This document shows, piece after piece, positions 1-5,099 of a DNA stretch of 7,030 nucleotides. Origin of the DNA: Oligoflexus sp. (lineage in GTDB: Bacteria > Bdellovibrionota_B > Oligoflexia > Oligoflexales > Oligoflexaceae); assembly GCA_030151925.1 (NCBI GenBank), contig JASLCY010000151.1:1-7030 (forward strand). The letters are read 5' to 3'. How positions within the stretch are numbered: the first letter of the stretch is position 1; every line of letters begins with the position of its first letter. The translations under genes and the position numbers were made by a program. The notes under the pieces were generated by a model that was not told the DNA's origin, searched no databases, and saw only the letters and a list, made by a program, of their open reading frames with translations.

Positions 1-1155
1 AGGACGAATCTCGCCCTGCGCGTCGTACGAAGCGGTGCGGGTCGAAGCGGGGCAGGCGTTCTCGCAGGCGATGCCGCCGCCTTGATTCGCGACGGGCGCG
101 GGCGATGCGATGTAGATGGTCCTGTTGATGGCGAGCTCGGGCACCTCGCGGCCGTCGACCGCATAGATCCGGGCATGGACGTCGACCGAAGGCGAGCCGG
201 TGCCGGCGTTATCGGCGTTGATGACGTCGAGGTCGCAATGGTTCTGATGATCCTGGATGACTTCATCGCTGCTCGAGCCGGCCGTGCCGCCGACGAGGTT
301 GATCGCGCCGGTGTCGCCGATCACGGAATCCGCGCGCACGTTGTTCGCGGCGTGGATGATGGAGCCGTTGTTATCGAGGCCGACGACGGTGGTCTTGCCG
401 CCGACTTCGATCGTACCGTGGTGGACGACGCCCGAGGCCGACATCTGCAGGACGTACTGGCCCGGAGGCAGCGGATGCTCGATCGTGCCGAAGTTATCGC
501 CGAAAGCGGCGGCGCTCGCCTCCTTGATGCGCAGGCGCATGCTCAGCGGCACCGGAGCGTTCAGCGGAATGCGGCCGTAGGTCGTCACTTCCTTGATGCG
601 GTTCGAGGAATTATTCGCGCTTTCGACCGTCACGTTGCGGCGAGCCTTCACGTCGATCGAAGAGATGTAGTAGGGGTTCGACTTATCCGGATTGTAGCCG
701 ACGATCTCGAGGACCTGGGAATCGTTCAGGGCATTGAGCTGGCTCATCTTCTGCGTGAAGACGCTGCCGGCCATGTCCATCGTCACCTCGTTCGGCGAGA
801 AGGAGCGGACGGTGACGCTCGCGCCCGCGGTCTGCGCGGAGGGAAGAGTGAATTTGCTATTTTTCTCTAGGTCCCAGGCCATCGCGAAATAGTTCTTCGG
901 ATAGATCGCCGGCTCATGCGAGGCTTTATCGGGCGTCTGGCTGTCGGTCAGGAGGCTGCGCATCAGGGCGAGGTTGGAGATGTTGCTGTTCAGGCCGAGC
1001 TCGCGGGCGCGTGAGCTCATGGCGTCGTTCACCGCCTGCTGCGTATGACGAGTCGATTGCAAGACGTACAGTAAACCGAGGGACAATGCCGTGACGCTCG
1101 CTACGGCGGTCATGGTCGTGGAACCTTGGTTGGCCGGGCCTAGTCTTCTAAACAT
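1..1155 (-). CDS. Unrecognised large protein with pilin-like N-terminal helix (3' part missing)
   Basis: An open frame of 385 codons runs from an ATG at 1155 to the left edge with no stop, so the C-terminal part lies outside the window. The start is supported by an AGGAG eight bases upstream. Residues 1-11 form a short leader with two arginines and end in a glycine. A hydrophobic stretch at about 17-33 follows, then a polar, probably amphipathic, helix (34-70). This resembles the N-terminus of type IV pilin-like or PilX/TadE-like proteins, but the usual glutamate at mature position 5 is absent (threonine if cleavage follows G11). The rest is rich in Ser, Asn, Gly and beta-forming residues, with a PPGQYVLQ segment at 230-237 that could belong to a beta-sandwich, and three cysteines (307, 364, 368), two as CENAC. 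I do not recognise the family. It is probably exported or anchored in the inner membrane with the bulk outside the cytoplasm. It is transcribed divergently from the CcmI-like gene. The coding frame is certain; the function is unknown. Confidence 0.85.
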   Translation of the reverse strand, partial: MFRRLGPANQGSTTMTAVASVTALSLGLLYVLQSTRHTQQAVNDAMSSRARELGLNSNISNLALMRSLLTDSQTPDKASHEPAIYPKNYFAMAWDLEKNSKFTLPSAQTAGASVTVRSFSPNEVTMDMAGSVFTQKMSQLNALNDSQVLEIVGYNPDKSNPYYISSIDVKARRNVTVESANNSSNRIKEVTTYGRIPLNAPVPLSMRLRIKEASAAAFGDNFGTIEHPLPPGQYVLQMSASGVVHHGTIEVGGKTTVVGLDNNGSIIHAANNVRADSVIGDTGAINLVGGTAGSSSDEVIQDHQNHCDLDVINADNAGTGSPSVDVHARIYAVDGREVPELAINRTIYIASPAPVANQGGGIACENACPASTRTASYDAQGEIRP

Positions 1156-1163
1156 ATCGACAG

Positions 1164-1168
1164 CTCCT
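1164..1168 (-). promoter_or_regulatory. Ribosome binding site of the pilin-like gene
   Basis: The minus strand reads AGGAG followed by eight bases and then the ATG at 1155. This is a near-ideal Shine-Dalgarno site and fixes the start of the left-edge gene. Confidence 0.75.
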
Positions 1169-1299
1169 GTGACAGACACATTTGTGCCTCTGACCTTATC
1201 GGAAAACCTGGGCGAACTCTTAAGGACGATTTCCAAGGCGCCTGAAAAAAGATAATTAATAAAATAAAATCAAGTGGTTGAATGAAGGCGGATAAGCCG

Positions 1300-1328
1300 T
1301 TGGCAGACCCTAATTAAAAGGGTAAGGT
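1300..1328 (+). promoter_or_regulatory. Candidate sigma-70-type promoter for the CcmI-like/TldD pair
   Basis: A TTGGCA at 1300-1305 matches the -35 consensus at five of six positions. Seventeen bases later lies TAAGGT (1323-1328), a weak -10. Transcription would start near 1335, leaving a leader of about 30 bases. A short inverted repeat, ACCCT (1307-1311) and AGGGT (1319-1323), lies between the two boxes and could be an operator or chance. The assignment rests on pattern only. Confidence 0.3.
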
Positions 1329-1354
1329 CACTAGGTTCGACTGAAAAAAGGATG

Positions 1355-1360
1355 AGGAGG
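1355..1360 (+). promoter_or_regulatory. Ribosome binding site that sets the GTG start at 1367
   Basis: A perfect AGGAGG lies six bases before the GTG at 1367. The in-frame ATG at 1352 has only AAGG one base away, too close to act as a normal site, and choosing it would place AGGAGG inside the coding region. Confidence 0.7.
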
Positions 1361-1366
1361 CGGAGA

Positions 1367-1816
1367 GTGAAGGGTTTGAAGTGGGTAGGCATTCTCGTGG
1401 TTTTGGCGGCTGTCGTGGTGGCCCTGATCAGCGCCATGAATATGGGCGAAAAATCGCCTGTGATCGCCGCGGGCACTATCGCTATCGCGGACGACCTCAA
1501 AGCCGACGCCAAGCAGGTCGAACACTTCTTTGTGATCGTCTATGACGAGGACAGCCCCATGCCGATGCCTTTCGGCGCGATGAAGGAGGCGGTTCCTGCC
1601 GATATTTCGGTTCCAGTCCCTTTCACGCTGACCAAGGAAAGCCTGCGGATCATGAATCCTGATGCGCCTCCGCCCAAGAAGCTCCGCCTCAAGGCGCGCT
1701 TCGATCTCGACGGCGTGGCCGGCCCCGATCAGCCCGGCGATCTCGTGGGACAGACCGAGCACGTGGATTACGGCAGCTCCCAAGTTCAAATCCTCATCGA
1801 TAAGAAAGTGCCCTAA
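1367..1816 (+). CDS. Membrane-anchored protein resembling the C-terminal domain of CcmI/CycH
   Basis: A 149-residue protein from the GTG at 1367 (154 residues if the ATG at 1352 is used). A short basic N-terminus leads into one hydrophobic segment at about 6-22, read as a signal anchor with the rest in the periplasm. The soluble part follows the order of the periplasmic domain of the cytochrome c maturation factor CcmI (fused to CcmH in some bacteria): GTIAI at 36-40, a hydrophobic strand FFVIVYDED at 54-62, a PMPMPFG segment at 64-70 like the family's 'gpPMPLA', a strand LRLKARFDLDG at 106-116, and QPGDLVGQ at 122-129 like the family's 'pGDL.G'. In CcmI this domain binds apocytochrome c for haem ligation. 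Here the TPR repeats that usually precede it are missing and no other ccm gene is in the window. It ends 2 bases before the TldD gene, so the two are probably one operon. The domain match is by eye; the role is inferred. Confidence 0.6.
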   Translation: MKGLKWVGILVVLAAVVVALISAMNMGEKSPVIAAGTIAIADDLKADAKQVEHFFVIVYDEDSPMPMPFGAMKEAVPADISVPVPFTLTKESLRIMNPDAPPPKKLRLKARFDLDGVAGPDQPGDLVGQTEHVDYGSSQVQILIDKKVP

Positions 1817-1818
1817 GA

Positions 1819-3471
1819 GTGACCTCCTCGCGACCTATGCTCACCCGCGCGCAGTGCCTGAAGCTGATCGACGGCATGGAAGCCGAGATCCAGCGCTCCA
1901 TGAAATCGCTGCGCGCGCCTCGCCATCCCAAGCCTTATTTCATCAGCTATCTCCTGCGCGACCTCCGCAGCAGCTCGATGGCCGCGCGCTACGGGGCGAT
2001 CTACCTCGATAAGTCCGATCATAAACGCGTGTGTTTCCCGGATGTGCGCGTCGGGACCTATGCCTACGACCAGACGAGCAAGGGCGGCACCGACGAGAGG
2101 GCGGCGGACGACGAGAATAACGAGCTCCTCGAGTTGCCGCTCGAGGATAACGACGACAGCTTCCGCTTCTGCCTCTGGCGCCTGACCGACGGCAAGTTCC
2201 GGGACGCGGTCGGGCGTTTCCATGGGAAGAAGTCGCGCGACGTCGCTTACCTGGATCCGAACCGCAGCATCCCTTCGTTCCAAAAGATGACGAAGGACGC
2301 TTCCGTGCAGCTCGGCCAGCACCGGCCGCTCGACCGGGAGGCTTGGCGAAGCTACCTGAAGAAGGCGAGCGAGGCCTTCAAGGCCTTCCCGGACATCAAG
2401 AGCTCTTACGTGGAATTCAACCACGACGTCATCACCAAGATCTTCGTGAGCTCCGAAGGCGTAAAACGCGTCTGGCAGGAGACGATAATCTCGCTGCACG
2501 CCTATTTCTGGTTCTATTCCAAGAAGATCGACCAGGATTATTCGATCGTGCGGCACGTCGCGCGGCTCGATGAGCTGCCGAGCCTCCAGGCCTTCACGAA
2601 GGAGATCAAAGAGCGCGTCGCCGCGATCCGGGCGCTGGAGGACGGCGATCCCATGACTTCGTTCGCGGGGCCGGTCCTGCTCTCGCCTTTGGCGGCCGGG
2701 CTCTTCCTGCACGAGGTCGTCGGCCACAGGCTCGAAGGCAACCGCCTGCTCTCGGAAACCGAGGGCCGCACCTTCAAAGACAAGCTCGAGCAGAAGATCA
2801 TGCACGAGGACCTCACGATCGTGGATGATCCCGGGCTGAAAAGCTACGGCGGGCGTTCGCTGCTCGCGCATTATCCCTATGACGACGAAGGCGTTGCGGC
2901 CGGTCGGGCCGTCCTGGTGGAGCGCGGCGTCCTGAAGGGCTTCCTGACGACGCGCAGCCCTCTGAAGAAGCAGGGGCACAAATCGAACGGCCATGCCCGC
3001 AACCAAACGGATGAACGCCCGGTGAGCCGGATGGCGAACTTCATCATCGAGAGCCACAGCAAACATTCCTGGGGCGATCTCAAGCAGATGCTCATCGAGG
3101 AGATCAAGCGGCAGAAGGCGCCTTTCGGCATCATCCTGCTCGATGTCGAAGGCGGCGAGACCGAGACGGAGGCCTATAATTTCCAGGCTTTCATGGGTCA
3201 GATCACGCGCGCGGTGAAGGTCTTCCCGAACGGCAAGGAGAGGTTCGTGAAGGGCGTGGACTTCGTCGGCACCCCGCTCAGCAGCCTCTCGCACATCATC
3301 GCCGTCGGCCGTGATTGCGAGGTCGATAACGGTTTCTGCGGCGCGGAGTCCGGCACGATCCCCGTGTCGACCGTCGCGCCCGCTCTCCTGATGTCGACGC
3401 TGGAGCTGCAGGCCAAGAGCCCGTCGAAGACCGTGCCTTACGCGATGCCGTTGCCTTGGTTCGATCGATGA
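1819..3471 (+). CDS. TldD/PmbA-family zinc metalloprotease
   Basis: A 550-residue protein of the TldD/PmbA (U62) family, whose members cut unfolded or modified peptides inside a TldD-TldE barrel; known roles include maturation of microcin B17 and breakdown of the CcdA antitoxin. The metal-binding HEVVGH motif lies at 298-303 (His298, Glu299, His303), and the family's third ligand position is filled by Cys507 in NGFCGAESG, so it looks catalytically competent and TldD-like. An NQTDERPVSRMAN segment (395-407) matches the family's R.MSN-like strand. The N-terminal third, with YFISYLLRD (40-48) and DVRVGTYAYD (75-84), resembles a long version common in delta-type proteobacteria and is longer than E. 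coli TldD (481 residues). No signal peptide is visible. The GTG at 1819 is chosen because it lies 2 bases after the upstream stop, favouring coupling; an ATG at 1837 is possible. No TldE/PmbA partner is adjacent. Confidence 0.9.
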   Translation: MTSSRPMLTRAQCLKLIDGMEAEIQRSMKSLRAPRHPKPYFISYLLRDLRSSSMAARYGAIYLDKSDHKRVCFPDVRVGTYAYDQTSKGGTDERAADDENNELLELPLEDNDDSFRFCLWRLTDGKFRDAVGRFHGKKSRDVAYLDPNRSIPSFQKMTKDASVQLGQHRPLDREAWRSYLKKASEAFKAFPDIKSSYVEFNHDVITKIFVSSEGVKRVWQETIISLHAYFWFYSKKIDQDYSIVRHVARLDELPSLQAFTKEIKERVAAIRALEDGDPMTSFAGPVLLSPLAAGLFLHEVVGHRLEGNRLLSETEGRTFKDKLEQKIMHEDLTIVDDPGLKSYGGRSLLAHYPYDDEGVAAGRAVLVERGVLKGFLTTRSPLKKQGHKSNGHARNQTDERPVSRMANFIIESHSKHSWGDLKQMLIEEIKRQKAPFGIILLDVEGGETETEAYNFQAFMGQITRAVKVFPNGKERFVKGVDFVGTPLSSLSHIIAVGRDCEVDNGFCGAESGTIPVSTVAPALLMSTLELQAKSPSKTVPYAMPLPWFDR

Positions 3472-3491
3472 AACGGTTCAGTTTCCCGTTT
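3470..3491. terminator. Small hairpin at the convergent gene ends (possible bidirectional terminator)
   Basis: AAACGG (3471-3476) and CCGTTT (3486-3491) can pair around a nine-base loop, and an alternative stem GAAAC (3470-3474) with GTTTC (3481-3485) uses the same bases. Both overlap the stop codons of the TldD and YigZ genes. No T-run follows on either strand, so intrinsic termination is doubtful. Confidence 0.2.
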
Positions 3492-4065
3492 GCCAGGCCT
3501 GCGGCCACTCCTCGCGGAGGCCCTTCCAGGTCTCCTCGGTGATCCTTATCAAAGCCTTCACGTCGCTGCCGAACTCGCGATCCAGGATCTCGAACTCGAG
3601 TTTCTTCGCGAGGTATTCGAGGCGATTCTGCTCGGAATAGGGCAGGGCGATCCATTCCTCGCGGAACACGATGTAGGGGCGGATATCGGCTTCGAGCAGC
3701 AGCTGGCGGGCGGTATTCCCATAAGCGCGCACGAGCCCGCCGGCGCCGAGTTTGATCCCGCCGAAGAAACGAACGACGAAGACCGCGGTGTTGATCAGGC
3801 GCTGGCCTTCGATATGCATCAGGATAGGTTTGCCCGCGGTGCCTGAAGGCTCGCCAGCGTCGTGAAATCGGGTGTGGATGGTGCCGCCTTCGAGGATGCG
3901 ATAGGCGAATGTGACGTGATTGGCGGTGGGAAACTCAGCCTGGACGGCTTCTTTCTGAAGCTTAAACTCATTTAGGGACTGACTATGACAGCCAATCCCT
4001 ATAAACCGAGAGTTCTTCTCGATGAGTTCAGTCCGCTGAGACTTGAAGAGAACGTTAAAGCTCAC
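3478..4065 (-). CDS. yigZ: YigZ/IMPACT-family protein
   Basis: A 195-residue protein of the UPF0029/IMPACT family, close to the usual length of about 200. The family has an N-terminal ribosomal S5-fold domain and a small C-terminal ferredoxin-like domain. Visible hallmarks are HVTFAYRI (50-57), the signature GEPSGTAGKPIL (71-82) and FFGGIKLGAGGLVRAYG (100-116). The first block is usually DDGEPSGTAG; here it is HDAGEPSGTAG. Residues about 130-190 form the C-terminal domain. The exact biochemical role in bacteria is not settled; the eukaryotic relative IMPACT/Yih1 acts in translation control, and binding to nucleic acids or ribosomes has been suggested. The start is a GTG three bases after the rpsU stop, with no clear Shine-Dalgarno site, so translation probably depends on ribosomes finishing rpsU. 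The gene converges on the TldD gene with 6 bases between stops. Confidence 0.92.
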   Translation of the reverse strand: MSFNVLFKSQRTELIEKNSRFIGIGCHSQSLNEFKLQKEAVQAEFPTANHVTFAYRILEGGTIHTRFHDAGEPSGTAGKPILMHIEGQRLINTAVFVVRFFGGIKLGAGGLVRAYGNTARQLLLEADIRPYIVFREEWIALPYSEQNRLEYLAKKLEFEILDREFGSDVKALIRITEETWKGLREEWPQAWQTGN

Positions 4066-4068
4066 CGA

Positions 4069-4269
4069 TTAGGCGAGGCCCAACTTTCTCATCTGCTTCA
4101 TCAAACGCTTACGAGCAGCAGCCTGCTTCTTTTTGCTTTTGATGGAAGGCTTTTCGTAGTGTTGGCGTTTTTTCAGCTCGGAGATAGTGCCGGCCTTTTC
4201 GACCTGCTTCTTCAGAGCTTTCAAAGCACGTTCAACGCTATCGCCTTCTTTAAGTCTTACTCCTGGCAT
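4069..4269 (-). CDS. rpsU: 30S ribosomal protein S21
   Basis: A 66-residue, strongly basic protein that matches S21 from end to end: the N-terminal [16 protein letters not shown], the RQHYEKPS segment (35-42) and the lysine/arginine-rich tail ending [14 protein letters not shown]21 sits on the platform of the small subunit near the 3' end of 16S rRNA and helps initiation. I use the ATG at 4269, not the longer in-frame start at 4305: MPGV is the conserved family start and GGGGAG lies just upstream, whereas the extra 12 residues look like untranslated leader. The gene is followed after 3 bases by yigZ. In many proteobacteria rpsU lies with dnaG and rpoD; that arrangement is not seen here. Confidence 0.95.
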   Translation of the reverse strand: MPGVRLKEGDSVERALKALKKQVEKAGTISELKKRQHYEKPSIKSKKKQAAARKRLMKQMRKLGLA

Positions 4270-4272
4270 AAA

Positions 4273-4280
4273 CTCCCCTA
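4273..4280 (-). promoter_or_regulatory. Ribosome binding site of rpsU
   Basis: The minus strand reads TAGGGGAG followed by three bases and the ATG at 4269. It decides the rpsU start against the upstream in-frame codon at 4305. Confidence 0.7.
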
Positions 4281-4442
4281 AATATATGGCCTTAAGGCGC
4301 CTCAAACATAGTATTTATCCGGTCGCGAACGAATTCGGAGCCTGATCCTAATGAAGTTCGGCCCGAAAGACCAGCAAAACTTAATGGGATCTTTGAGTTG
4401 AGCCGAAATTCCCCGCCTGACGTTTACTTTACGCCAAAAAGA
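4281..4442 (-). promoter_or_regulatory. aat-rpsU intergenic region with probable rpsU promoter
   Basis: This gap lies between the aat stop and the rpsU ribosome binding site and should contain the rpsU promoter. The best -10 candidate is TACTAT at 4308-4313 (minus strand), in an AT-rich patch, but I find no good -35 at the right distance, so the exact promoter is uncertain. The palindrome AGGCGCCT (4295-4302), overlapping CTTAAGG (4291-4297), would lie in the leader or start region. A TTCGG-C-CCGAA near-palindrome (4357-4367) is also present. No rho-independent terminator for aat is seen: the T-run directly after its stop precedes, and does not follow, the only weak stem. Confidence 0.35.
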
Positions 4443-5051
4443 TTAGACTTGCCTTAGAAACGTTACGGGAGCCTTTATCGCCTCGGCGAGCTTCGCCATA
4501 TACTCCTCCGCCGAAATCTCCAGGGCCCCAAGGCTTTTGAGGTGAGGGGTGAGGAACTGGACCTCGAGAAGCTTCATTCCCGACGCCTTCAGATGCTCCA
4601 CGAGGCAAAACAGGGCAACTTTCGAGGCGTCCGTCTCCCGGTGGAACATGGATTCCGCGAAAAATGCGCCGCGGATGGCCAGTCCGTAAGTGCCGCCCAC
4701 GAGCCTGCCGTCGAGCCAGATCTCGATCGAATGCGCGTGGCCGAGCTTATGCAGGTTCACGTAGGCCGCCTTCATCTCGGCGTTGATCCACGTTTCCTCG
4801 CGATCCGCGCAGCCTTCCAGCACGCCTTCGAAATCCTGGTCGATGGTCAGGACGAAGGGAACCTTGCGCATCGTCTTCCTGAGGGAGTGGGAGAGAGCGA
4901 AACCGTCGAGGGGAATGACGGCCCTGGGGTCGGGGTGGAACCAGCAGATCTCCTCCGTCTCGGGATGAGGCATGGGGAAATAGCCGTTCGCGTAGGCGGA
5001 GATCAGCAGATCGGGAGTGAGGATAGATTCTTGGTCTCGCTCGGTCGTCAC
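4443..5051 (-). CDS. aat: Leucyl/phenylalanyl-tRNA--protein transferase
   Basis: A 202-residue cytoplasmic enzyme that transfers Leu or Phe from its tRNA to the N-terminus of proteins starting with Arg or Lys, creating an N-degron read by ClpS/ClpAP. Motifs appear in the expected order: YANGYFPMP (20-28), WFHPDPRAVIPL (37-48), the LTIDQDFEGVLEGCA segment (68-82), ETWIN (86-90), AYVNLHKLGHAHSIEIW (96-112), LVGGTYG (117-123), FFAESMFHRETDASKVAL (130-147) and QFLTPHLKSLGA (165-176). It is shorter than E. coli Aat (234 residues), as many homologues are. The start is a GTG; an AAGGA nine bases upstream (5061-5065) supports it. It lies 48 bases downstream of the HD-GYP gene on the same strand and may share its transcript. 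No clpS or clpA gene is in the window. Confidence 0.95.
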   Translation of the reverse strand: MTTERDQESILTPDLLISAYANGYFPMPHPETEEICWFHPDPRAVIPLDGFALSHSLRKTMRKVPFVLTIDQDFEGVLEGCADREETWINAEMKAAYVNLHKLGHAHSIEIWLDGRLVGGTYGLAIRGAFFAESMFHRETDASKVALFCLVEHLKASGMKLLEVQFLTPHLKSLGALEISAEEYMAKLAEAIKAPVTFLRQV

Positions 5052-5060
5052 CTTCAGCTA

Positions 5061-5065
5061 TCCTT
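5061..5065 (-). promoter_or_regulatory. Ribosome binding site of aat
   Basis: The minus strand reads AAGGA, nine bases before the GTG at 5051. It lies in the 48-base gap after the HD-GYP gene and supports the chosen non-ATG start. Confidence 0.5.
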
Positions 5066-5099
5066 CGCCTTGAGTTAAAGGGATAACCGCAGACTAATT

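Larger units (their letters stand above)
1156..1366. other. Divergent intergenic region
   Basis: About 210 bases separate the starts of two divergent genes and must hold both promoters. The middle (about 1246-1276) is strikingly AT-rich compared with the surrounding GC-rich genes. On the minus strand it contains a TTGATT followed by an AT-only run, but no clean -10 at 17 bases spacing, so I do not assign the leftward promoter. The region also holds an 8-base palindrome AGGCGCCT (1236-1243) and CTTAAGG (1219-1225), both also present upstream of rpsU. No credible small gene is seen. Confidence 0.6.

Noticed and set aside
82..870. A 262-codon plus-strand frame near the left edge
   Set aside because: It lies opposite the 385-codon minus-strand gene, has a biased Arg/Asp/Val composition and no ribosome binding site; the minus frame has a good site and a natural composition.
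1813..3294. A 493-codon open frame on the minus strand opposite the TldD gene
   Set aside because: It is a shadow of a GC-rich coding region. The plus-strand frame has the full TldD motifs, while this one gives low-complexity Arg/Leu/Glu-rich protein with no motif.
4270..4305. A 12-residue N-terminal extension of S21
   Set aside because: The extra residues are not part of the family, and the ribosome binding site lies inside this stretch just before the conserved MPGV start.
4357..4407. A TTCGGC...GCCGAA inverted repeat upstream of rpsU
   Set aside because: The arms are six bases with a loop of about 40, and the inner TTCGG-C-CCGAA has a one-base loop; neither is a convincing structure.
4418..4442. 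A possible terminator after aat
   Set aside because: The weak GGCGT/ACGTC stem is preceded by the T-run on the transcribed strand and not followed by one, so it does not fit an intrinsic terminator.
4542..5078. A 178-codon plus-strand frame opposite aat
   Set aside because: The minus strand encodes a complete Aat with all family motifs, so this is a shadow.
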